Shown here in pieces: positions 8,693 through 17,045 of a stretch of 64,000 nt of DNA. Where the stretch lies: assembly GCF_023716865.1 (NCBI RefSeq), contig NZ_CP092417.1, positions 6,178,001 through 6,242,000 of the forward strand. The letters run 5' to 3'. The translations under genes were made by a program, and so were the position numbers. Below the pieces are notes generated by a model that did no database searches, was not told the origin of the DNA, and saw only the letters and a list, made by a program, of their open reading frames with translations. This DNA is from Endozoicomonas sp. SCSIO W0465 (GTDB lineage: Bacteria; Pseudomonadota; Gammaproteobacteria; Pseudomonadales; Endozoicomonadaceae). The stretch's first letter is position 1; every line of letters starts with the position of its first letter.

Positions 8693-9618
8693 AGAAAATG
8701 TTTAAACCTCTGTTGCTCTCTACCATGATGGCCACCGTAATGGCTGCTTCTGCAGCCACCAGTGCCAATACTGCAATGGCTCACGAGTCACAGGAAAATC
8801 GACGCATTGTTTCGGCCGGCAACGGGGTTACCGAGATTATCTACGCCCTGGGCGCTGGTGATCAGGTCATCGCCGTTGACCAGACCAGCACCTGGCCACT
8901 GGAAGTCAACCAGCTGCCAAGGCTCGGCTATCATCGGCAGCTGTCTGCTGAAGGCATTCTGGCGCTGCAACCAACCATGCTGATTGGTACGCAAGACATG
9001 GGACCACCTTCCACTCTGGCGCAGCTGGAAAGCGCGGGTGTTGCAGTGGAAGCCCTGCCGCTGAAGCATACTGCTGAAAGTATTGAAAACCAGATCAAGT
9101 CGCTTGCTGACATTCTTGGCAAAGAAGAACAGGGCAATGCGCTGTGGGCAGACATTGAAGACTCCCTGAATGAGGCAAAAGCGCTGGCAGCCTCTTATGA
9201 AAAGAAGCATGAGAAGAAAGTACCGGTTCTTTTTGTCCTGGCCATGGGCGGACGCTCACCAACCATTGCCGGTACCGGTACAGCGGCTGATGCCATGATT
9301 GGTCTGGCCGGTGGATACAACCCTGCAGCAGAACAGTTTAAAGGGTATAAGGCGCTCTCCAATGAAGCCATGCTGCTGTTGGCACCCGAGGTGATTATTT
9401 TCCCGGGTTCAACCAGTAATCCGGACATGACCCCGGAAACACTGCTGGAACAGATGCCAATTCTGCAGCAGACACCTGCCGGTAAAAACGGTCGGGTAGT
9501 TGCCATCGATGGTAATCTGCTGCTGGGCGGCCTCGGCCCAAGAACGGGCGACGTGGCATTGTCTCTGGCGAAATCCTTTTACGTAGATCAAGGTAATCCA
9601 TCCTCCCATGAGTCGTAA
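8689..9618 (+). CDS. hutB: Heme ABC transporter periplasmic binding protein
   Basis: A 309-aa periplasmic binding protein (class III, helical-backbone fold). It has a signal peptide (residues 1-31), an N-terminal lobe (RRIVSAGNGVTEIIYALGAGDQV) and a C-terminal lobe (APEVIIFPGSTS, GGLGPRTGDVALSLAKSFY). The conserved Tyr in LPRLGYHRQLS is the likely heme ligand by analogy to HutB/HmuT/ShuT. It delivers periplasmic heme to HutC-HutD. Coupled by 4-bp overlap to exbD and by 11-bp overlap to hutC. Confidence 0.9.
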   Translation: MKKMFKPLLLSTMMATVMAASAATSANTAMAHESQENRRIVSAGNGVTEIIYALGAGDQVIAVDQTSTWPLEVNQLPRLGYHRQLSAEGILALQPTMLIGTQDMGPPSTLAQLESAGVAVEALPLKHTAESIENQIKSLADILGKEEQGNALWADIEDSLNEAKALAASYEKKHEKKVPVLFVLAMGGRSPTIAGTGTAADAMIGLAGGYNPAAEQFKGYKALSNEAMLLLAPEVIIFPGSTSNPDMTPETLLEQMPILQQTPAGKNGRVVAIDGNLLLGGLGPRTGDVALSLAKSFYVDQGNPSSHES

Positions 9619-10690
9619 CCATCAGGGGGCACTGCTGTTAACCACCCTGGCAATCCTGCTGCCAGTCGTGGTGATTGTGTCCATTGGCGTTGGTGCTGTG
9701 CCAATTCCTGCAGGCGATATTCTGACCATACTGTTTGACCGGCTTGGTTTATTTGGCAGTCCTGAACTGACAGGCAGTCTTGAACTAACAGACAGCTCTT
9801 TAAGCAGCCAGTCAGCGCTGATCATTGAGTCCATACGTCTACCCAGAACCCTGCTGGGTCTGATTGTGGGCGGCGCCCTGGCCGTGGCCGGTGCATCCAT
9901 GCAGGGCTTGTTCAGAAACCCGCTGGCTGATCCCAGCATTATCGGCGTATCCAGTGGTGCAGCCCTGGGCGCAGGCATTGCTATCGTACTGGGCGGCCTG
10001 CTGTTCGCTGGTGCTCCCTCCCTGTTTCAAAGCTACAGCGTTTCCATCCTGGCCTTTGCTGGCGGCGTGTTGTCCACCTGGCTGGTGTATAAAGTCGGCA
10101 CCACCAACAATGGCACGTCTGTTGCCACCATGTTGCTGGCCGGTTTGGCTATCAATGCCCTGGCCGGGGCGGGTATGGGGATGTTGAACTATGTCGCTGA
10201 CGATAACATGCTGCGCAACCTGACGTTCTGGCAAATGGGCAGCCTGGGTGGTGCTACCTGGGACCTGGTGATTATCTGTGCCACCCTGCTGGTTCCGGTT
10301 ATCCTGTTTCTTGGTCGTTACGGCCTGGTACTGAACGCGATGCTGCTGGGTGAGTCTGAAGCCCGCCACCTGGGCATTGATGTACAGAAGGTCAAGCTGA
10401 AACTGATCTTCCTGACGGCGTTAGCGGTGGGTGTCTCGGTTTCTGTCAGTGGTGTCATCGGCTTTGTGGGATTGGTGGTTCCCCATCTGATCCGCCTGGC
10501 CGTCGGCCCGGACCATCGTATTCTGCTGCCAGCCTCAGCCATGCTCGGCGGTATTCTGTTACTGGTAGCGGATATGATTTCCCGCACCATTGTCGCCCCT
10601 GCTGAACTTCCCATTGGTATTGTTACTGCCTTGATGGGTGCCCCTTTCTTCCTGTCACTGTTGTGGCAGCAGCGTAAAAGGATTGCCTGA
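9608..10690 (+). CDS. hutC: Heme ABC transporter permease (FecCD family)
   Basis: A 360-aa FecCD-type permease with about ten membrane segments. Family blocks are RLPRTLLGLIVGGALAVAGA, MQGLFRNPLADPSIIGVSSGA and GFVGLVVPHLIRLAVGPDHR (coupling region), followed by an APAELPIGIVTALMGAPFF end. It forms the inner-membrane heme channel. The start overlaps hutB by 11 bp; hutD starts one base after its stop. Confidence 0.92.
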   Translation: MSRNHQGALLLTTLAILLPVVVIVSIGVGAVPIPAGDILTILFDRLGLFGSPELTGSLELTDSSLSSQSALIIESIRLPRTLLGLIVGGALAVAGASMQGLFRNPLADPSIIGVSSGAALGAGIAIVLGGLLFAGAPSLFQSYSVSILAFAGGVLSTWLVYKVGTTNNGTSVATMLLAGLAINALAGAGMGMLNYVADDNMLRNLTFWQMGSLGGATWDLVIICATLLVPVILFLGRYGLVLNAMLLGESEARHLGIDVQKVKLKLIFLTALAVGVSVSVSGVIGFVGLVVPHLIRLAVGPDHRILLPASAMLGGILLLVADMISRTIVAPAELPIGIVTALMGAPFFLSLLWQQRKRIA

Positions 10691-10691
10691 T

Positions 10692-11498
10692 ATGGCCCAT
10701 GGTAATGGTAAGGACAGTGCAGCGAAAAACACTCTGGACGTTCAGGGCGTATCGGTTCAGATTGGCGGCAGGAACCTGCTTCAGGACATTAACCTGACCC
10801 TGAAGCCCGGCGAAGTGGTTTCTGTACTGGGCCCGAACGGTGCCGGCAAAAGTACCTTGATGAAAGTCATCAGTGGCGAGAGAAAACCATCCAGTGGTGG
10901 TGTTCTGCTTAATGGTCGCAATGACTGGCCATTGAACCATCAAGCCTTAATGCTGGGTGTTTTGCCACAGTCATCATCTTTGAGTTTTCCCTTTACGGCG
11001 GAAGAAGTGGTACTCCTTGGCCGGATTCCCTGTGCCAGTCATCATGATGAAAATCTGATGATTACCCGGGAAGCGCTGAAGAAAGTCGATGGTTTGCATC
11101 TGAAGGATCGTCATTACACCACACTATCCGGTGGTGAGCGTCAGCGCGTTCATATGGCACGGGTGCTGGCACAGATCTGGGATGAAAGCCCTTATGGCCA
11201 GCGTTATCTGCTGCTTGATGAACCCACATCGGCACTGGACCCGGCCCATCAGCAGTTGACCCTGAAGATGGCCAGACAGGAAGCGGACCAGGGTATCGGT
11301 GTTATGGTCATCATGCACGACCTGAATCTGGCGGCACGGTACTCAGACCGGATCGTCATTCTCAAGAATGGAAGAATGGCGGCGGAAGGAACCCCTCATG
11401 AGGTTCTTACACCGGTCACCATTGGGCAGGTGTTTGATATTGAGGTGAGTGTATCTGAGCATCCGGCCTATCACTGCCCACTGGTCGTGAATCATTAA
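10692..11498 (+). CDS. hutD: Heme ABC transporter ATP-binding protein
   Basis: A 268-aa ABC ATPase with Walker A GPNGAGKSTL, signature LSGGERQRVHMARVL, Walker B YLLLDEPTSALD and the switch histidine in IMHDLNLAARYSD. It powers HutBC heme import (HmuV-like). I use the ATG at 10692, right after the hutC stop; an upstream in-frame start at 10638 would lie inside hutC and has no support. Last gene of the operon, followed by a stem-loop. Confidence 0.92.
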   Translation: MAHGNGKDSAAKNTLDVQGVSVQIGGRNLLQDINLTLKPGEVVSVLGPNGAGKSTLMKVISGERKPSSGGVLLNGRNDWPLNHQALMLGVLPQSSSLSFPFTAEEVVLLGRIPCASHHDENLMITREALKKVDGLHLKDRHYTTLSGGERQRVHMARVLAQIWDESPYGQRYLLLDEPTSALDPAHQQLTLKMARQEADQGIGVMVIMHDLNLAARYSDRIVILKNGRMAAEGTPHEVLTPVTIGQVFDIEVSVSEHPAYHCPLVVNH

Positions 11499-11521
11499 TT
11501 GCGTGTTTCCATCCCTATGAC

Positions 11522-11554
11522 GGCCTGGCGATCTTGACGATGATGCGCCAGGCC
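11522..11554. terminator. Stem-loop between convergent hutD and AAA+ ATPase genes
   Basis: A 9-bp perfect stem GGCCTGGCG/CGCCAGGCC with a 15-nt loop sits in the 79-bp gap between two convergent genes. The U-run after it is weak on both strands, so it is a candidate bidirectional terminator rather than a strong one. Confidence 0.5.
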
Positions 11555-11577
11555 ATATTCTGGTCAAACAACCCACT

Positions 11578-13137
11578 TCATCCACTTGCCTGCACCGGCT
11601 GTTTGCCCCATTGTTCAGCCTCATTCCCGGCAGGGGGCAGGCTGTTTGGTGCAAAGCTATGGGCAAATTGCTCAAAGATCCGGGCTATATATTTTTCAAG
11701 GGAGCGCAGCCCCGGGTCCTGGTCCGTTTCAATAAAGGCATGAATCATCTCACGACCACTCTCTGGCAAGGTAAAATCGGCAAAAAGCTTACCCGCAGAC
11801 TGATAGCGCCTTTCTTTGTTGGGAACCATAATGTCAAAGGCAATTTTCTTTTTCGTCCTGCTATCAAAACCTTCAAATACAACTTGATCCAGCCTGGAAG
11901 CTATTGCTTCGAGCTCAGGGTCATGAGTACTCAACTCATGAATATCGCGGTTACCCGCAAGAATGATCGTGTCAGGTAAACGTACATCTGTTTTCAGGTA
12001 GGGATTGTAGTAGGAGCGATTGGACGGATCGAGCAACTTCAACATAAACGACAGAACATCTTTGCTTTTCTCGTTTCCGGAGATGAACAGTCGATCAAAC
12101 TCATCAATCAACAGAACCTGATTATGATGATTAATGTCCAGGCTTGAGTCCGTACGGGCAATGATCGCATCAAGAATTCTACCAGCTTTGGCATCGTCAC
12201 TTTCAAAAGGGGTTCCGACAATATCATCAATACTTGCACCATCCAGACTGACAAAGGCAAGATTCGTTCCCATTGCTTCAGCCAGCTGTTTGGCAGCATG
12301 GGTTTTTCCGGTACCCGGTGCCCCCAGAAAATAAATCGGGTAATGGCTGTCAGCAATCGAGGCATCGGTCTGCTGGTAAATCAACTCAGAATGAGCAAAC
12401 AGTTTTAGCCGATCGGCTACATGGGCTGGATAGTCGCGCAGAACGTCATCAATTTTTTCTTCATCATACACCAGTTCCTTGGCGTAAAAAGGCAGCCTTA
12501 ATGCTTTATCCAGAATTTTCTGCAACCGGCCAAGCGCTATACTGCCGGGGCTTCGCCAGAAACTGTAAAACAGTTCATCCTCAATGTAATGTTGTGTGCG
12601 CTTATCCAGCAATGCTTTCTTGGCGCCATAGTTCAGTATCAAATTCTCTTCTGCAAGCTTGGGTGTAAATATTCCATAATAGATATTCATAGTGAATGGA
12701 ACAAATGTCGCGAATGTGATGGCGACGCCCAAACTAAGAGCCATATACGCTAACAGGGAATTAACAGTCGAACGGTTAAGTATAAAATCCGAAAGGGTGA
12801 CTTCATAGGCATGCAGGGTCGCTCCAACCATGAAAGCAGGAATATAAAACGCAATATAGGGTAGCGACTCATACAAGGTATACTCCCTCAGCACCCAATC
12901 ATACTGTCGTTTTGCTTCAGCCCTCCCTGCCCTTACCTGAGTACCAATTGGCTGACCCGCATATCCGCCGACGTTAAGCCGATCAAAGAAACGGTTGTTG
13001 GCCATATACTGCCTGACATAACTGATATGTAATGTATCCGGCGTAACCGGCGTCACATCTGCCTGAGCGATAGGATACAAAAGAATAGAAAATAACAGGG
13101 AAATACAAAACTGCTTAAATTGCTTCATTAATTTCAA
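11578..13137 (-). CDS. Secreted or membrane-anchored AAA+ ATPase, unknown role
   Basis: A 519-aa protein. It has an N-terminal hydrophobic signal-like segment (10-26), two probable membrane helices (about 92-110 and 128-152), then an AAA+ module with Walker A GAPGTGKT at 272-279, Walker B VLLIDEFDRLF near 343 and a sensor-like ILAGNRDIHEL. There is no protease or nuclease signature. The membrane topology ahead of a cytosolic-type ATPase is unusual. It is convergent with the heme operon and its promoter side is next to an IS66 insertion, so operon membership gives no clue. Function unassigned; an effector-like or membrane-remodelling role is speculation. Confidence 0.75.
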   Translation of the reverse strand: MKLMKQFKQFCISLLFSILLYPIAQADVTPVTPDTLHISYVRQYMANNRFFDRLNVGGYAGQPIGTQVRAGRAEAKRQYDWVLREYTLYESLPYIAFYIPAFMVGATLHAYEVTLSDFILNRSTVNSLLAYMALSLGVAITFATFVPFTMNIYYGIFTPKLAEENLILNYGAKKALLDKRTQHYIEDELFYSFWRSPGSIALGRLQKILDKALRLPFYAKELVYDEEKIDDVLRDYPAHVADRLKLFAHSELIYQQTDASIADSHYPIYFLGAPGTGKTHAAKQLAEAMGTNLAFVSLDGASIDDIVGTPFESDDAKAGRILDAIIARTDSSLDINHHNQVLLIDEFDRLFISGNEKSKDVLSFMLKLLDPSNRSYYNPYLKTDVRLPDTIILAGNRDIHELSTHDPELEAIASRLDQVVFEGFDSRTKKKIAFDIMVPNKERRYQSAGKLFADFTLPESGREMIHAFIETDQDPGLRSLEKYIARIFEQFAHSFAPNSLPPAGNEAEQWGKQPVQASG

Positions 13138-13224
13138 CCTTATTCATTCAGATCGATTGATCATTCGAATAGACGATATTTGTTAATCAAGGTTCACGTA
13201 GAGCAACTTTTTACTGAAATTTTT

Positions 13225-14832
13225 GTAACTATTCAGCACTGAGCAAAGGCATATTACAGTAATTCCGAACAGCTCTATGAAGTGATTGATATATGTCCAT
13301 TCCCTGTTTTCTGGCAGACGACAAATAGCTGCGAATCCGTGCAAACATAGAACCACCGTCTGCACTCCTGAAGCAGCCTGAGATTTTCTGCTTTAACTTG
13401 GCCATTCGAACATCCCGCTCACTGCCATTGTTATCGAAGGGAATGGTAAAATCTGACATGAAGCGCAGTGTCTCAGCCTTGAACTCAGTGAGTCGTTTGA
13501 AGAGATTGTAAGCTTTAGTATTCTTGACTTTCTTGCGCTTAAGCTCCTCTCGTTGCTTCTCCATATAGACGACTTCTTTCATTAGAGCCCGCTGAAGCAA
13601 CCGGTCATAAATCTTCTCGATTCGTTCACAGACAACACTTGGCATCTGTAGCATACCTATGGTCTTAAAGCCCTTGCAGTAATGCCAGGAAAGCCTCAGT
13701 AGCTTCATCAATCGCAACGCCAGTTGATTGCTGTCCCTATCAACAACACCCAAAAGCTCCCTCAGGTGATGGGCATTGCAAAGTACGTGAGTTGCCGCAT
13801 ATGCAAAATAGGATTTCCAATGATCATGAACCAGAACGCCTGCAAATGTTAGCAGTATGCCCATCGTGTCCATGGCCTCACGACCTCGCTTTTCAGACAA
13901 GTAGTAGAGCGTCCATTGTTCATCCCGCATAACGTGTAGCCAGTGCAAAGAGCCCTCGGCCCGCATACCCGTTTCATCGGCTCCGGCAACAGACGATTCC
14001 CGCAAGGCGTCACGAATAACCTCTTCAGTAGAAGCCAGATTTTCATAGGTTCTGGCCACAAAATTGGCGACAGTGCCTGCACTTACACTCATTTTATAGA
14101 GAGTATTAAAATACTCTGACACGCGCTTAAAAGGCAGGAAATGGTATTGGTTAAGATAGACGGCCATAGCCTGTGTGGCTGAGCCATATTGTGCGGCAGC
14201 GGTAACACCTTCCGGGAATTCAGCCTGATTCCGACAACCACAAGTGCAGATTTTTACTTCAGCTCTATGGGCCGTTACTTCAAATTCACCCGGTCTCCCT
14301 GGTTCAAACACCTGTCGTTCAATATATTTGACCGGCTCACTATCAAGAAGAGACGCCTGACATTTATTGCATTCTTTAACCGGAAGGTACTCAATATAGT
14401 CAGGGATATCGACCTGTTTAAGACAAGTGCCCTGATGCCCTTTCTTTCCACCGGCTTTATTACCAGAAGACTGTCTCAGACTTTTAGGATTGGGTTTTTC
14501 ATCCGATGGATCGGTACCTTTATCTGCGGAAAGGTCGTCAGAATGATCTGGAGAATTACTGTTTTTACAAGGTTTTTGATAACCATCAGACGATGGCGGC
14601 TTGCTGCTGTTTTGACTGTTCTTGCCAACCTTTTCTTCCAATTCTCGACATCGCTCTTCCAGACAGGCAACTCTCATCCGCAGCTCTGCATTCTCTTTCA
14701 AGAGAATCTCAGCCGACATAGTTGCGGGTAGTTCTGGAATCATGCTGGCGAATATTGTGGAAAAATGGTGCTTAAGAGGATGGTATAAAAATCAGAAAAT
14801 TCCAGATTTATGTGGGGGTGCTGAACAGTTAC
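13225..14832 (-). mobile_element. IS66-family element (ISBst12-like), copy A
   Basis: A 1608-bp element with inverted termini GTAACTATTCAGCAC and GTGCTGAACAGTTAC and a perfect 8-bp target duplication AAATTTTT (13217-13224 and 14833-14840). It encodes only a TnpC-like transposase, without tnpA/tnpB, as in the ISBst12 branch of IS66. It landed in the intergenic region between the AAA+ ATPase and hutW without breaking a gene, but separates any sequence upstream of the Fur site. Confidence 0.95.
13229..14743 (-). CDS. tnpC: IS66-family transposase (TnpC), copy A
   Basis: A 504-aa transposase. It has an N-terminal coiled coil (about 10-45), a low-complexity Ser/Asn/Lys region, a zinc-binding part (CNKCQASLL and CTCGC cysteines), and a DDE core with GADETGMR, VHDHWKSYF and NNGSERDVRM supplying the likely D, D and E. 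The protein is identical to those at 31317, 38853 and 49874. A long antisense open frame over its N-terminus is a shadow. The stop codon lies within the left inverted repeat. Confidence 0.95.
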   Translation of the reverse strand: MIPELPATMSAEILLKENAELRMRVACLEERCRELEEKVGKNSQNSSKPPSSDGYQKPCKNSNSPDHSDDLSADKGTDPSDEKPNPKSLRQSSGNKAGGKKGHQGTCLKQVDIPDYIEYLPVKECNKCQASLLDSEPVKYIERQVFEPGRPGEFEVTAHRAEVKICTCGCRNQAEFPEGVTAAAQYGSATQAMAVYLNQYHFLPFKRVSEYFNTLYKMSVSAGTVANFVARTYENLASTEEVIRDALRESSVAGADETGMRAEGSLHWLHVMRDEQWTLYYLSEKRGREAMDTMGILLTFAGVLVHDHWKSYFAYAATHVLCNAHHLRELLGVVDRDSNQLALRLMKLLRLSWHYCKGFKTIGMLQMPSVVCERIEKIYDRLLQRALMKEVVYMEKQREELKRKKVKNTKAYNLFKRLTEFKAETLRFMSDFTIPFDNNGSERDVRMAKLKQKISGCFRSADGGSMFARIRSYLSSARKQGMDIYQSLHRAVRNYCNMPLLSAE

Positions 14833-15007
14833 AAATTTTTTACTGAAATTTAATCGCTGAAATTTTGGTAACAATTCACGCCAACGGATGAGTCCAGCAA
14901 AGATTAGCCTTCCTCCCGCGTAACCACACCAGTCAAATTGTGGAAAGCCGAAATTTTTCACCTGAAATCTGTTGATCTGTATCAATTGCACACCGCCTGA
15001 CAAATAC

Positions 15008-15027
15008 AAATAATAATAATTCTCATT
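15008..15027. promoter_or_regulatory. Fur-box-like operator upstream of hutW
   Basis: AAATAATAATAATTCTCATT matches the Fur pattern of repeated NAT triplets and lies 22 bp before the hutW start, a position where binding would block transcription. The right flank of IS66 copy A (14833-15007) holds no gene. Confidence 0.6.
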
Positions 15028-15049
15028 TTTAAGTTAGAACAATCCAATT

Positions 15050-16438
15050 ATGGTTGCCAGACACACCCTGGGTCCCGAGCTGACCGGGATATCATCCCCC
15101 GATCCACTGAAGTTTGCCTTTGCCGGCAAGAAGTCAGCCCATACCCACAGCGGCTCCATTGCGGTTCCTGCTGAGCAGATTCAGGAGGTATACCAGCAAC
15201 TGATGGATAGCCCGGCAAACCCACAGCTGCTGGCTTCCGGAAAGCGACTGGCCTATATTCAAATTCCTTTCTGCAGGACCCATTGCTCTTACTGCGGTTT
15301 CTTTCAGAACACCACAAAGAACGATGAAATTGCCCGCTATGTCGATTACCTGGAGCGGGAAATCCGGATGTCAGCACAGGATGCCTGGGCCCAGGCAGGC
15401 CTGTTTCATGGCGTTTATTTTGGCGGTGGCACGCCAACCGACCTGACACCAGAGCAGATTATTCGCCTTGGCAATGCCGTTCGTGAGTCTTTGCCATTGG
15501 CCAATGATGTAGAGATGACCTTTGAAGGCCGCTTCCATGGCTTTGATAACGACAAAATCGCCGCCTGTCTGGAATCCGGGTTTAACCGATTCTCCCTGGG
15601 CGCACAGAGCTTTAATACGACTATCCGCCGCCGCATGAGCCGCATTGACTCCGGTGAATTCCTGCTGGAAAGGCTGGACTATTTAAACAGCCTGAACAAT
15701 GCAGCGGTGGTCGTCGACCTGATATTTGGTTTGCCCGGCCAGACCATGGATGACTGGGAGCAGGATCTTCATACTTTCCTGCAATCCAAAGCCCATGGTG
15801 TCGATCTTTATCAGCTCATTCTGCTGGGTTCCAGCCGGATGAAACAGTCCATTGAAAAAGGTTCCATGCCAGAACCGGCCAGCTCACCGGAGCGCGCAGA
15901 AATGTTCCGTATGGGGGTAGATATTCTCAGCTCCCATAAAGTGGGTCGACTGACTGTCAGTCACTGGGGAAGGGATACCCGGGAACGAAACATCTACAAC
16001 CATGGCGTAAAATCCGGGGCCGAAATCATGCCGTTTGGTTCCGGCGCCGGTGGTAACTTTGCCGGACATAATGCCATGAGCCTGAGAACCCTGCCCGCTT
16101 ATTACGAAGCCCTGGATGCCGGCAAAAAACCCCTCATGATGATGAGTAAGGCCACGGGTAACAAGCCGCTACTGGGAACCATCGGCTCCGGTTTTGACCG
16201 GGGCTGGCTGGACATTGGCAAGCTTGACCAAGTCGGCGGTGTCGGCATGAGCGAACACTGCATGCCGCTCTTTGCAGCGTGGCAGGATAACGGTCTGGCC
16301 ACCATTCATCATGGTATTCTTGACCTGACGCTGCCGGGACAGTTCTGGAACGTCACTATGCACCAGGCACTGATTAATTTTCTTGAGCTCTTTGAGCATC
16401 CCCCATTAAACAGACAAAACACGGAGAAAGCTGCATGA
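15050..16438 (+). CDS. hutW: Radical SAM heme-utilization protein HutW/ChuW-like
   Basis: A 462-aa radical SAM enzyme with CRTHCSYC at residues 75-82 (CX3CX2C, binds 4Fe-4S), a GGGTPTDL motif and a HemN-like core (VDLIFGLPGQTMDDW). ChuW of E. coli O157 opens the heme ring anaerobically by radical methylation, and HutW is its Vibrio counterpart. HutW therefore likely releases iron from imported heme without oxygen. It overlaps hutX by 4 bp and has its own Fur-like site. The expected third partner hutZ does not follow. Confidence 0.88.
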   Translation: MVARHTLGPELTGISSPDPLKFAFAGKKSAHTHSGSIAVPAEQIQEVYQQLMDSPANPQLLASGKRLAYIQIPFCRTHCSYCGFFQNTTKNDEIARYVDYLEREIRMSAQDAWAQAGLFHGVYFGGGTPTDLTPEQIIRLGNAVRESLPLANDVEMTFEGRFHGFDNDKIAACLESGFNRFSLGAQSFNTTIRRRMSRIDSGEFLLERLDYLNSLNNAAVVVDLIFGLPGQTMDDWEQDLHTFLQSKAHGVDLYQLILLGSSRMKQSIEKGSMPEPASSPERAEMFRMGVDILSSHKVGRLTVSHWGRDTRERNIYNHGVKSGAEIMPFGSGAGGNFAGHNAMSLRTLPAYYEALDAGKKPLMMMSKATGNKPLLGTIGSGFDRGWLDIGKLDQVGGVGMSEHCMPLFAAWQDNGLATIHHGILDLTLPGQFWNVTMHQALINFLELFEHPPLNRQNTEKAA

Positions 16439-16935
16439 CTCTGGCTCAACAGGTGCAGGATATTCTGACCGAAAACCCGGCAATGTTGCCTGCCGAAATG
16501 GCTAACCAGCTCAATGCCAGCGAACTGGATGTGATTCAGGCCATGCCGGCTGACATGGTGACATTGATTGATGCCAGCCATTACCTGGATGTACTGCGGG
16601 ACATTAAAACCTGGGGTGAACTGACGCTGGTTATTGATGTGGACGGTTCTATTTTTGAAATGGTCGGTCACTTTCCGAAAGGCGGTGAGAAGTTCGGCTA
16701 TTACAATCTGAGCGACCGCCGGACACCACTGAAAGGACACCTGAAGGTGGATAATGTGGCGGTTATCGCCCTGGTGAGCAAGCCATTCCACGGGGTAGCA
16801 ACCCGCTCGGTTCAATTCCTGAGTAAAAAAGGCCGTATGTTGTTTAAGGTTTACCTGCGTCGGGATAAAGAGCACAATTTCTTACCTGAGCAGCTGGAGA
16901 AATTTGAGGCGCTCAAAAAGCTGGCTACCGCCTGA
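16435..16935 (+). CDS. hutX: Cytosolic heme carrier HutX
   Basis: A 166-aa member of the HutX/ChuX family (dimeric beta-fold intracellular heme carriers). Family-like blocks are VQDILTENPAMLPAEMA at the start and GEKFGYYNLSDRRTPLKGH-type and FLSKKGRMLFKVYLRRD segments later. It should accept heme from the HutBCD importer and pass it to a degrading enzyme. Coupled to hutW by the ATGA overlap and followed by a rho-independent terminator, so the transcript ends here. Confidence 0.88.
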   Translation: MTLAQQVQDILTENPAMLPAEMANQLNASELDVIQAMPADMVTLIDASHYLDVLRDIKTWGELTLVIDVDGSIFEMVGHFPKGGEKFGYYNLSDRRTPLKGHLKVDNVAVIALVSKPFHGVATRSVQFLSKKGRMLFKVYLRRDKEHNFLPEQLEKFEALKKLATA

Positions 16936-16960
16936 ACCTGCTCAGCAGCTCTTGCTTATG

Positions 16961-16997
16961 CAGCCACTACAACCATTGTCAGTGGCTGTTTTGTTTA
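16961..16997 (+). terminator. Rho-independent terminator after hutX
   Basis: Stem CAGCCACT/AGTGGCTG with a 12-nt loop, followed by TTTTGTTT, 25 bp after the hutX stop. It closes the hutWX unit and indicates that no hutZ was co-transcribed from this site even before the adjacent IS arrived. Confidence 0.8.
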
Positions 16998-17045
16998 AGC
17001 ACTTGCTCATGTACATAAGGCTAATTTCCAGCGACACCATTTCGG

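Noticed and set aside
9839..10369. Minus-strand open frame inside hutC
   Set aside because: Gln/His-rich translation typical of the reverse strand of a membrane-protein gene.
14189..14731. 180-aa open frame antisense to the IS66 transposase (also at the other three copies)
   Set aside because: It is an exact shadow of the transposase N-terminus; the sense frame has catalytic motifs and correct IS borders.
16936..17045. A hutZ gene after hutX
   Set aside because: Only a terminator and about 50 bp of non-coding DNA precede the IS element; the sequence beyond the IS belongs to the OTU gene on the other strand.
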